Shown: positions 57,629 to 64,000 of the stretch, one piece after another
Position numbering within the stretch: the stretch's first letter is position 1
How the letters are laid out: each line of letters starts with the position of its first letter
From: Constrictibacter sp. MBR-5
GTDB taxonomy: Bacteria; Pseudomonadota; Alphaproteobacteria; JAJUGE01
Length of the DNA stretch: 64,000 nt
Reading direction: 5' to 3'
Assembly (NCBI RefSeq): GCF_040549485.1
Contig: NZ_JBEPTK010000012.1
Coordinates: forward strand, 119,044-183,043
Position numbers and translations under genes: made by a program
The notes under the pieces: generated by a model
Databases searched by the model: none
Told to the model about the DNA's origin: nothing
Seen by the model: the letters and a program-made list of their open reading frames with translations, nothing else

Positions 57629-59428
57629 ATGGCCCGCGATCCCATCGCGTTCGAACTCTTCAAGAACGCGATCTTCTCGATCGCCGACGAGATGGCGCTG
57701 ACCATCGTCCGCACGACCTATTCCGGCGTGCTCAAGGACAACATGGACTTCTCGACCGCGCTGGCCGACGCCGACGGCCGGCTGGTCGCCCAGGGCCTGA
57801 CCCTGCCGGGCCATCTCGGCTCGATCCCGACGGCGCTCGCCGCGGTGATGAAGCGCTACGAGGGCGACATCCACGAGGGCGACATCTTCGCGATGAACGA
57901 CCCGTTCGAGGGCGGCATGCACCTGCCCGACATCTTCATCTTCAAGCCGATCTATCACCGGGGCCGGCGCGTCGCCTTCGCCGCCACGATCTGCCACCAC
58001 ACCGACGTCGGCGGCCGCGTCGCCGGCTCGAACGCCTCGGATTCCACCGAGATCTATCAGGAAGGCCTGCGCATCCCGCCGCTCAAGCTCTACGAGCGCG
58101 GCCGCCGCAACGAGACGCTGTTCCTGATGATCGACCGCAACGTCCGCCTGCCGGCCAAGGTGCTCGGCGACCTGCGCGCCCAGCTCGCCGCCTGCCACAT
58201 CGCCGAGAAGCAGCTGCTCGAGCTGGTCGAGCGGCACGGCGCCGAGCAGGTGCACGAATACATGCAGGAGGTGATCGACTATGCGGAGCGCCTGACGCGC
58301 GCCGCGGTCGCCGACCTGCCCGACGGCGAGTACAGTTTCGAGGACTGGATCGACGACGACGGCGTCGACTACGGCGTGCCGATCCGCCTGTTCGTCACCA
58401 TGCGCAAGCAGGGCGACCGCATGGTCGTCGACTGGACCGGCACTGCGCCGCAGGTCAAGGGTGCCATCAACAACACCCTCTCCTATACCAAAGCCGCCAG
58501 CTACGCCGCGATCCGCTCCGTCCTGCCGGCCGGCATCCCGAACAACGAGGGCGTCTTCCGCGTCATCGACGTGGTGGCGCCGCCCGGCACCATCGCCAAC
58601 GGCGTGCTGCCGGCCGCATGCGCGGCGCGCGGCCTGACCGGCTTCCGCATGGTCGACTGCGCCTTCGGGGCGCTCGCCATGATGCTGCCCGACAAGGTCT
58701 TCGCGGCGTCCGACGGCGGCAACACCGGCATCTCGATCGGCGGCTACGACGACGCGCGCAAGCCCTACATCTATGTCGACTTCACCTGCGGCACCTGGGG
58801 CGGGCGGCCGTGGGCGGACGGGCTCGACGGCAACTCCAACATGTTCGCCAACATGGCCTCGCAGTCGATCGAGGTGACCGAGGCTGAGCAGCCGCTGCAG
58901 ATCCTGGCCTACGAGTTCGTCGCCGACCGCGCCGGACCCGGCAAGTTCCGCGGCGGCGCCCCCTACCGCCGGGAGTACCGCTTCCTGGAAAAGGAAGCCG
59001 TCCTCCAGGTGCGCGCCGACCGCCAGGCGTTCCAGCCCTACGGCCTCTATGGCGGCCATCCCGGCCAGCCGTCGCGCAACACCCTCAATCCCGATACCGA
59101 GAACCGCAAGCTCCCTGGCAAGCTCACCATGATGATCAAGCGCGGCGACGTCTTCCGCCACGAACTGGCCGGCGCCGGCGGCTGGGGCGATCCGCTGGAG
59201 CGCGCGCCGGCCAAGGTTCTGAAGGACGTGCGCAACGAACTGCTGAGCGTCGACGCCGCCCGCCGCCATTACGGCGTCGTCGTCGTGACCGACGGCTGGT
59301 CGATCGACGAGCCCGCTACGGCGAGACTGCGCGACGCCATGCGCGGCCGGCGCGGCGAGTGGACCGCCCCCGCCGTCCTCTGGACCGATCCCGCCGACCT
59401 GACCGCCCCTCCACATGGCGAGGCCTGA
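57629..59428 (+). CDS. hyuB: Hydantoinase B/oxoprolinase family protein (HyuB)
   Basis: A 599-residue HyuB/acetone carboxylase-alpha-type subunit. It starts A-F-E-L-F-K-N-A-I-F-S-I-A-D-E-M-A, then F-S-T-A-L-A-D, L-P-G-H-L-G-S-I-P, N-D-P-F-E-G-G-M-H-L-P-D and H-H-T-D-V-G-G, where His/Asp metal ligands are expected. With HyuA it forms an ATP-dependent ring-opening or carboxylating enzyme; actual substrates range over hydantoins, 5-oxoproline and ketones. AAGAGGTG lies 7 bases before the ATG. HyuA begins one base after its stop; the B-before-A order is less common. Confidence 0.9.
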   Translation: MARDPIAFELFKNAIFSIADEMALTIVRTTYSGVLKDNMDFSTALADADGRLVAQGLTLPGHLGSIPTALAAVMKRYEGDIHEGDIFAMNDPFEGGMHLPDIFIFKPIYHRGRRVAFAATICHHTDVGGRVAGSNASDSTEIYQEGLRIPPLKLYERGRRNETLFLMIDRNVRLPAKVLGDLRAQLAACHIAEKQLLELVERHGAEQVHEYMQEVIDYAERLTRAAVADLPDGEYSFEDWIDDDGVDYGVPIRLFVTMRKQGDRMVVDWTGTAPQVKGAINNTLSYTKAASYAAIRSVLPAGIPNNEGVFRVIDVVAPPGTIANGVLPAACAARGLTGFRMVDCAFGALAMMLPDKVFAASDGGNTGISIGGYDDARKPYIYVDFTCGTWGGRPWADGLDGNSNMFANMASQSIEVTEAEQPLQILAYEFVADRAGPGKFRGGAPYRREYRFLEKEAVLQVRADRQAFQPYGLYGGHPGQPSRNTLNPDTENRKLPGKLTMMIKRGDVFRHELAGAGGWGDPLERAPAKVLKDVRNELLSVDAARRHYGVVVVTDGWSIDEPATARLRDAMRGRRGEWTAPAVLWTDPADLTAPPHGEA

Positions 59429-59429
59429 G

Positions 59430-61520
59430 ATGACCACCTTCCGCATCGGCGTCGACATCGGCGGCACCTTCACCGACATCGTCTTCCTGGGCTCGGACGG
59501 CACCGTCCACGTCAAGAAGGTGTCCTCGACGGTCGGGGCCTACGGCCGCGCCATCATCGAGGGCATCGGCCAGGTCTTCGGCGAGACCGGTATCCAGGGC
59601 GGCGACGTCGCCGAGATCCGCCACGGCACCACCGTCGCCTCGAACGCCATCCTGGAGCTGAAGGGCGCGCGCACCGGCCTGATCACCACCAAGGGCTTCC
59701 GCGACGTGCTGGAGATCCGCACGCTGCGCATGCCGCGCCTCTACGACATCGCCTGGGACAAGCCGCCCCCGCTGGTCGAGCGCTATCTCCGCCTCGCCGT
59801 CGACGAGCGCGTCGACACCCACGGCAAGGTCGACCGGCCGCTCGACACGGCCGAGGCCGAGGCGATGGTCGACCGGCTGCTGGCCGAGGGCTGCGAGGCG
59901 ATCGCCATCTGCCTGATCAATTCCTTCGCCAACCCGGCGCACGAGATCGCCATCCGCGACATCGTCCGCCGCAAGGCGCCCGACCTGCCCTGCTGCATCA
60001 GCTTCGACGTCCTGCCGGAGATCAAGGAGTATGAGCGCACCTCGACCACGGTGGTGAACGCCTACGTCCTGCCGGTCGTCTCGCAATATCTCTCCGTCCT
60101 CACCGCCGCCCTGCAGGCGAGCGGCATGACGGCGCCGCTCCTGCTGATGCAGTCGAACGGCGGCCTGACGCCGGCCGAGCATGCCGCGCGCCTGCCGGTG
60201 CACATCATCGAGTCCGGTCCCGCCGCCGGCGTCATCGGCGCCCAGGCGGTGGCCGCCGCGGCCGGCCTGCCCGACGTGGTCAGCTTCGACATGGGCGGCA
60301 CCACGGCGAAGGCGTCGCTGATCGAGGCGGGCGAGGTCACCAAGGCACCGGAGTTCCAGGTCGGCGGCGGCATCCTCAGCGGCTCGCGCCTGCTCACCGG
60401 CTCCGGCTACACGCTGAAGGTGCCGGCCATCGACCTCGCCGAGGTCGGTGCCGGCGGCGGCTCGATCGTCTCGATCGACGCCGGCGGCTCGCTCCTCGTC
60501 GGCCCGCACAGCGCCGGCGCCGTGCCGGGGCCGGTCTGCTACGACATCGGCGGCACCCAGCCGACGGTGACCGACGCCAACGTCATCCTGGGCTATCTCA
60601 ATCCGGAATATCTCGTCGGCGGCGCCGTGCGCCTCGACGCCGACAAGGCGCGCAGCGTCTTCATGGAGCGCATCGGCACGCCGATGGGCCTGTCGCTGGA
60701 GGCCGCCGCCTACGGCGCCTACCAGATCGCCGCCTCGAACATGATCCGCGCCATCAAGGCCGTCTCGACCGAGCGCGGCCGCGACCCGCGCGGCTACACC
60801 CTGGTCGCCTTCGGCGGCAACGGCCCGCTGTTCGCCGCGGCGATGGCCGAGGCAATCGGCATGAAGCGCATCCTAGTGCCACCGTCGCCCGGCGTCTTCT
60901 CGGCCTTCGGCCTGCTCTACGCCGACGTCGAGCATCACTATTCGCGCACCTTCCGCGGCCTGCTGCACAGCCTGGACGTGGCGCATCTGGCCGAGATCTG
61001 GGAGGCGATGGCCCGGGAGGCACGCGACCAGCTCCACGCCGACGGCTATTCGGGCGCGCAGATGCGCGTCCTGCGCCGCGCCAGCCTGCACTATCAGGGG
61101 CAGACCTTTGAGCTGGCGGTCCCGGTCCCGGACGGGCCGATCGACGCGTCGCTGCTGGCCGCCCTGGAGGAGGCGTTCCACGCCGAGCACGAGCGCACCT
61201 ACGGCCATCGTGCGGGCGAGGAAGAGCCCGTCGAACTGGTCGGCATCCAGATCGTCGGACAGGCCGCGACCGGCGAGCGCCGCATCGCCGGAGCGCAGCC
61301 GAGCGGCGCCGCGTCCGGCGCGGAAGAGCGTGGCAGCCGCAGCTGCTGGTTCGGCGGAACGCACGGCTGGCTGGAGACGCCGGTCATCGGTCGGGCCGCA
61401 CTGCGCACCGCCCGCCCCGGCCCCTGCATCGTCGAGGAATACGACGCCACCTGCGTCGTCCCCCCCGGCGCCACCGCCGGCCTGGACGCCTACGGCAACA
61501 TCATCGTCACGCTGGGGTGA
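59430..61520 (+). CDS. hyuA: Hydantoinase/oxoprolinase subunit A (HyuA)
   Basis: A 696-residue ATP-binding subunit of the actin-like ASKHA fold. G-V-D-I-G-G-T-F-T-D-I-V and F-D-M-G-G-T-T-A-K-A are the two phosphate loops, and H-G-T-T-V-A-S-N-A and E-S-G-P-A-A-G-V-I-G-A further conserved blocks. It phosphorylates the substrate carbonyl so HyuB can open it. The ATG at 59430 has GCGAGG upstream; 59415 would overlap hyuB and is less likely. Only A and B are present; no acetone-carboxylase gamma subunit follows. Confidence 0.92.
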   Translation: MTTFRIGVDIGGTFTDIVFLGSDGTVHVKKVSSTVGAYGRAIIEGIGQVFGETGIQGGDVAEIRHGTTVASNAILELKGARTGLITTKGFRDVLEIRTLRMPRLYDIAWDKPPPLVERYLRLAVDERVDTHGKVDRPLDTAEAEAMVDRLLAEGCEAIAICLINSFANPAHEIAIRDIVRRKAPDLPCCISFDVLPEIKEYERTSTTVVNAYVLPVVSQYLSVLTAALQASGMTAPLLLMQSNGGLTPAEHAARLPVHIIESGPAAGVIGAQAVAAAAGLPDVVSFDMGGTTAKASLIEAGEVTKAPEFQVGGGILSGSRLLTGSGYTLKVPAIDLAEVGAGGGSIVSIDAGGSLLVGPHSAGAVPGPVCYDIGGTQPTVTDANVILGYLNPEYLVGGAVRLDADKARSVFMERIGTPMGLSLEAAAYGAYQIAASNMIRAIKAVSTERGRDPRGYTLVAFGGNGPLFAAAMAEAIGMKRILVPPSPGVFSAFGLLYADVEHHYSRTFRGLLHSLDVAHLAEIWEAMAREARDQLHADGYSGAQMRVLRRASLHYQGQTFELAVPVPDGPIDASLLAALEEAFHAEHERTYGHRAGEEEPVELVGIQIVGQAATGERRIAGAQPSGAASGAEERGSRSCWFGGTHGWLETPVIGRAALRTARPGPCIVEEYDATCVVPPGATAGLDAYGNIIVTLG

Positions 61521-61535
61521 GGCGGACACTGTTGT

Positions 61536-61651
61536 GCTTCCCCGGACGGCGCGAAGCGCCGATCCGGGGCCCACCTATCCGCCCGGGCACCGCCGGAGCG
61601 CCGGCACGATGGCCCCCGGCTCTCCGCGCTGCGCGCTGCGGCCGGGGAAGC
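61536..61651. repeat. 116-bp palindromic intergenic element (REP-like)
   Basis: Terminal inverted repeats GCTTCCCCGG (61536-61545) and CCGGGGAAGC (61642-61651) enclose nested palindromes: CGGCGC-GAA-GCGCCG (61547-61561) and CCGGGGCC (61564-61571) with GGCCCCCGG (61611-61619). It sits between hyuA and the convergent small monooxygenase-like gene. The look is that of the dispersed, non-coding palindromic elements common in alphaproteobacteria. It may also work as a bidirectional transcription stop. Confidence 0.7.
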
Positions 61652-61667
61652 AGGAAGAACCGCCCCC

Positions 61668-61952
61668 TCAGACCTCCGTCACCCGCATGATGTCCGGCTT
61701 GCCGTCCATATACTGGCCCATCTCGCGGCCGATGGTCTTGAAGTGGTCCGAGCCGCGGTGCGCGTCGACCGCCGCCTGGTCCTCGTAGCGCTCCATGAAG
61801 ACGTAGAGCAGCGGGTCGTCGGTCTTGTGCAGGGCGTAGAGCTTGCAGCCCGGCTCGTTCGCGTTGACGGCGGCCACCAGCCGCTTCGCCGTTTCCTCGA
61901 ACTGCGCCTGCTGGCCGTCCTTGACCTTGATCTTCGCGATGACGCCGAGCAT
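61668..61952 (-). CDS. Antibiotic biosynthesis monooxygenase-like (ABM) domain protein
   Basis: A 94-residue dimeric alpha/beta-barrel protein: strand M-L-G-V-I-A-K-I-K-V, helix F-E-E-T-A-K-R-L, then N-E-P-G-C-K-L-Y-A-L-H, V-F-M-E-R-Y-E-D-Q-A-A-V-D-A-H and the final helix. The E-R-Y and H-R-x-S-D-H-F pattern is the usual ABM signature. Such proteins oxidise quinols without cofactor or serve as isomerases; here the role is unknown. GAGGAG is about 7 bases before the ATG. It is divergent from the ThDP enzyme genes. Confidence 0.83.
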   Translation of the reverse strand: MLGVIAKIKVKDGQQAQFEETAKRLVAAVNANEPGCKLYALHKTDDPLLYVFMERYEDQAAVDAHRGSDHFKTIGREMGQYMDGKPDIMRVTEV

Positions 61953-62060
61953 CGGCTTACTCCTCGTCTGGGGTTGGGCTGGTTTCGAGTTGAAGCGGCA
62001 CCATAAGCCAAGCGCGCCGCACCGCAACGCCCCCGCCTACCCATCCCGCCGCCCGCCCGC

Positions 62061-62066
62061 TACAGT
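62061..62066 (+). promoter_or_regulatory. Candidate -10 box for the ThDP enzyme genes
   Basis: TACAGT 35 bases upstream of the ATG at 62101. The expected -35 position has no good match, so an activator may be needed. Confidence 0.35.
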
Positions 62067-62100
62067 GCGCGGCAACGCGGTCGCGGGGAGGTTCGAGGGA

Positions 62101-62616
62101 ATGAGCGAGACACCGAATGCGCTGAGCCCGGAAACGGTGCTGGCGCAGATGAAGGCGCACGGCGTCACCGACATCGTCTGGCTGCCGGACAGCGAGACCA
62201 ACTGGCTCTTCCTGCTGATGCAGGCCGAGCCCAGCCTGCGCCTCATCGGCGTCGCGCGCGAGGGCAACGCCTGCTCCATCGCCGCCGGCCTCGCCACGGG
62301 CGGGCGCAAGCCGATGATCCTGATCCAGAACACCGGCATGCTGGAATCCGGCGATTCCATTCGCGGCTGGCTGATGGGCCTGAACGTGCCCGTGGTGCTG
62401 ATGGTGGGCTATCGCGGCTACACGCGCCACGGCGTCAATACCGACACGGTGGCCACATATACCGAGCCCTTCATCAACGCCTTCCGCCTGAACTTCTATC
62501 TGGTCGAGAGCGACGCCGACGCCGACCGGATCGGCGTCGCCTTCGAGGAGGCGGAGCGCACGCAGCGGCCGGTGGTCATCCTGGTCGGCGACGAATTTCA
62601 CGGCTTCAACCGCTGA
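62101..62616 (+). CDS. ThDP-binding decarboxylase, alpha subunit (Pyr domain; ComD-like)
   Basis: A 171-residue stand-alone pyrimidine-binding domain of a thiamine-diphosphate enzyme. V-A-R-E-G-N-A-C-S-I-A-A-G-L-A-T-G-G-R-K-P holds the catalytic Glu that activates ThDP, and I-Q-N-T-G-M-L-E-S-G-D-S follows. It resembles ComD, the alpha subunit of sulfopyruvate decarboxylase, and the N-part of phosphonopyruvate decarboxylase. The matching PP domain is the next gene, 16 bases downstream, so the enzyme is split. The 2-oxoacid substrate is unknown. Confidence 0.82.
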   Translation: MSETPNALSPETVLAQMKAHGVTDIVWLPDSETNWLFLLMQAEPSLRLIGVAREGNACSIAAGLATGGRKPMILIQNTGMLESGDSIRGWLMGLNVPVVLMVGYRGYTRHGVNTDTVATYTEPFINAFRLNFYLVESDADADRIGVAFEEAERTQRPVVILVGDEFHGFNR

Positions 62617-62632
62617 CGGGGAGGATCCAGCC

Positions 62633-63217
62633 ATGATGCATACCGCAGACGCGCTGAAGGCCATCGCCGCGCACCGCAAGGACGCCATCGTCATCTCCGG
62701 CCGCGGCTCGCCGCACTGGGCGAAGATCAGCGACATGGAGAAATACGACGCGGCCCTCGGCGACCCGGCCATGGGCGGCCATGCCGGCTTCGCCTTCGGC
62801 CTCGCCCTCGCCCAGCCCGACCGCAAGATCATCCTGTTCGATTCCGAGGGCGACCTGCTGATGAGCCTCGGCATCCTGACGACGATCGCGGAACTCGCGC
62901 CGAAGAATTTCTACCACTTCATGCTCGACAACGAGTGCTACGCCACCACCGGCGGCCAGCCCGTGCCGAACGCGAAGAACGTCGACTATGCCGCCATCGC
63001 CCGCGGCTGCGGCTATCCGGCGGCGCACGCCTTCACCGAGATCGACGACCTGACCAGGGCCGTCCCCGACATCCTGGCGAAGCCCGGCCCGGTCTTCTGC
63101 GCGATGAAGGTCTATCCGGAGGTCGAGAACACGCCCATCGGCCAGCGCAAGCGCTGGCAGACCCGCACCCGCGACCAGATCCTCGCCGACCTCCGCGGCA
63201 CCCTCGGCGTCGGCTGA
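62633..63217 (+). CDS. ThDP-binding decarboxylase, beta subunit (PP domain; ComE-like)
   Basis: A 194-residue PP domain. The Mg/ThDP-binding stretch reads D-S-E-G-D-L-L-M-S-L-G and then L-D-N-E-C-Y-A-T-T-G-G-Q. In ComE-like proteins the first part is G-D-G-S-L-L-M; here the G-D-G is S-E-G, so the metal ligand Asp is replaced by Glu. Everything else around it is conserved. It pairs with the preceding alpha subunit. GGGGAGG lies before the ATG. Activity with the changed ligand is plausible but untested. Confidence 0.8.
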   Translation: MMHTADALKAIAAHRKDAIVISGRGSPHWAKISDMEKYDAALGDPAMGGHAGFAFGLALAQPDRKIILFDSEGDLLMSLGILTTIAELAPKNFYHFMLDNECYATTGGQPVPNAKNVDYAAIARGCGYPAAHAFTEIDDLTRAVPDILAKPGPVFCAMKVYPEVENTPIGQRKRWQTRTRDQILADLRGTLGVG

Positions 63218-63259
63218 GGGCCGGAGGCCGGCGCCCCGACACTATCCAGGAGCACCCCT

Positions 63260-63871
63260 ATGTCCGAGACCAAGCCGCCGCGCTTCGCGCAGCTTTCCCC
63301 CGACCAGATGTCCGACGCCCAGAAGACGGCGGCCGAGGCCATCCTCGCCGGCGCCAAGAAAGCCGACGGTCCCGGCGGCCGCTACATGGCGCAGAGCGGC
63401 CAGTTCCCCGGCCCCTACAACTTCCTGCTGCGCAGCCCCGAACTCGCCATGCGCTGGCGCGGCCTCGCCGAATACATCCGCTTCGACACCTCGGTGCCGC
63501 TGCGCCTGAACGAGCTCGCCATCCTGATCCAGGCGCGCTGGTGGACCGCCCAGTTCGAGTGGTGGGCGCACGAGCCGCTGGCCGTCCGCGCCGGCCTCGC
63601 CCAGTCCATCGCCGACGACATCAAGGTCGGCAAGCGCCCGAGCGCCATGCAGCCCGACGAGGAGGCCGTCTACGACTTCTGCACCGAGATGATGGAGAAC
63701 CGCCGCGTCGGCGACGCCACCTTCGAGAAGCTGAAGGCCCAGTTCACCGAGCAGCAGATCGCTGACCTCGTCGCCGTCACCGGCTTCTACGCCACCGTCT
63801 CGATGATCCTGAACACCGTCGAAGCCGGCATCCCCGACGGCACCGAACCGCCACTGAAGCCGCTGAAGTAA
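63260..63871 (+). CDS. Carboxymuconolactone decarboxylase family protein (no CxxC)
   Basis: A 203-residue AhpD/CMD-fold helical protein. L-R-L-N-E-L-A-I-L-I-Q-A-R-W-W-T-A-Q-F-E-W-W-A-H-E is the central helix pair; instead of the C-x-x-C-x-x-x-H of AhpD-type peroxidase reductases it has W-x-x-Q-F-E-W-x-x-H, the form of the decarboxylase-like group. A thiol role can be excluded because no Cys pair is present. It starts 42 bases after the ThDP beta subunit and probably belongs to the same operon, perhaps acting on the same small acid. Confidence 0.82.
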   Translation: MSETKPPRFAQLSPDQMSDAQKTAAEAILAGAKKADGPGGRYMAQSGQFPGPYNFLLRSPELAMRWRGLAEYIRFDTSVPLRLNELAILIQARWWTAQFEWWAHEPLAVRAGLAQSIADDIKVGKRPSAMQPDEEAVYDFCTEMMENRRVGDATFEKLKAQFTEQQIADLVAVTGFYATVSMILNTVEAGIPDGTEPPLKPLK

Positions 63872-64000
63872 CCCCTTCTGGGGGCGGGGGGGGGGGGGGC
63901 CCCCCCCGGGGGGGGCGGGGGGGGGGGGGGGGCCCCCCCCCCCCCCCCACCCCCCCCCCCCCAAACCCCCCCGCCCCCCGCCCCCGGCCCGCCGCCCCGG
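63872..64000. other. G/C homopolymer tail, probable sequence artefact
   Basis: After the CMD stop the sequence quickly turns into runs of G and C with almost no A or T (63886-63960). Nothing in it can be read as a gene. It looks like a low-quality or mis-assembled contig end rather than real DNA. Confidence 0.85.

Noticed and set aside
56342..59515. 1057-codon frame joining antisense of hyuB to dctP
   Set aside because: Only the last 352 codons are DctP with its own signal peptide and ribosome site; the rest is opposite hyuB.
62633..63217. Naming the ThDP pair sulfopyruvate decarboxylase (comDE)
   Set aside because: Similarity is at family level, the metal motif differs and no coenzyme M or sulfonate genes are near.
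63886..63960. G/C runs as a telomere-like or quadruplex structure
   Set aside because: Alternating long pure G and C runs next to a window end fit a sequencing artefact better, and nothing flanks them.

Overview
This 64 kb window is high-GC DNA (about 70 % G+C judged by eye) from the chromosome of an alphaproteobacterium, probably a Rhodospirillales-like lineage. Three things point there: a GAAC-N7-GAAC SOS box in front of recA, a stand-alone F0 ATP synthase operon with both b' and b subunits (atpI-B-E-F'-F, no F1 genes alongside), and an argS-SPOR-nagZ-M50-scpA-scpB operon. No rRNA, tRNA, CRISPR array, prophage or insertion sequence was seen. The last ~120 bases are G/C homopolymer runs that look like a sequence or assembly artefact at a contig edge.

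Layout. 1-10 kb: the first codons of a minus-strand gene, an AI-2E-family permease, a single-chain biotin-dependent acyl-CoA carboxylase, a GH15 glucoamylase-like enzyme, a serine/alanine-glyoxylate aminotransferase, recA and an SDR. 10.5-17.6 kb: a tightly overlapping plus-strand operon dgt-argS-SPOR-nagZ-M50 protease-scpA-scpB. 17.7-24.4 kb: aconitase (minus), a CaiB-type CoA transferase with a MaoC-like hydratase, a small alpha/beta-barrel protein, a D-2-hydroxyacid dehydrogenase and a 4-OT tautomerase. 24.6-29.7 kb: a soluble CadC-like wHTH-TPR protein, a divergent pyruvate-kinase-like protein, a class III adenylate cyclase and a flavodoxin-fold quinone reductase. 29.9-32.4 kb: the F0 operon with a consensus promoter and a strong terminator. 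32.5-39.2 kb: dihydropyrimidinase, folB and a folM-like pteridine reductase, then small envelope proteins, a GST and an HSD10-like SDR. 39.3-44.7 kb: a MoxR/VWA pair, an extensin-like protein, a DnaA-box-bearing AT-rich gap, a second FolB fused to a decayed SDR, and a TPR lipoprotein. 44.8-57.4 kb: two paralogous TRAP transporters in opposite orientation, flanking a thioesterase, a YhaO/YhaN nuclease pair and a lower-GC LysR/quinone-oxidoreductase pair. 57.6-63.9 kb: HyuB-HyuA, a small monooxygenase-fold protein, a split ThDP decarboxylase and a carboxymuconolactone-decarboxylase-like protein.

How the parts fit. The 54-64 kb end reads as a catabolic locus: a TRAP uptake system divergent from an ATP-dependent hydantoinase/oxoprolinase-type enzyme, then a two-subunit 2-oxoacid decarboxylase; the substrate cannot be read from sequence. 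The folate genes are unusual: an intact FolB+FolM-like pair at 34-35 kb, and a second FolB at 42-43 kb whose N-terminal half looks like a dead relative of the same SDR. Other points worth attention are a DnaA-box cluster in AT-rich DNA (42.1-42.4 kb), a 116-bp palindromic intergenic element (61.5 kb), a YhaN-like ATPase with a beta-rich apex instead of a zinc hook, and several -10 boxes placed so close to start codons that leaderless mRNAs are likely.
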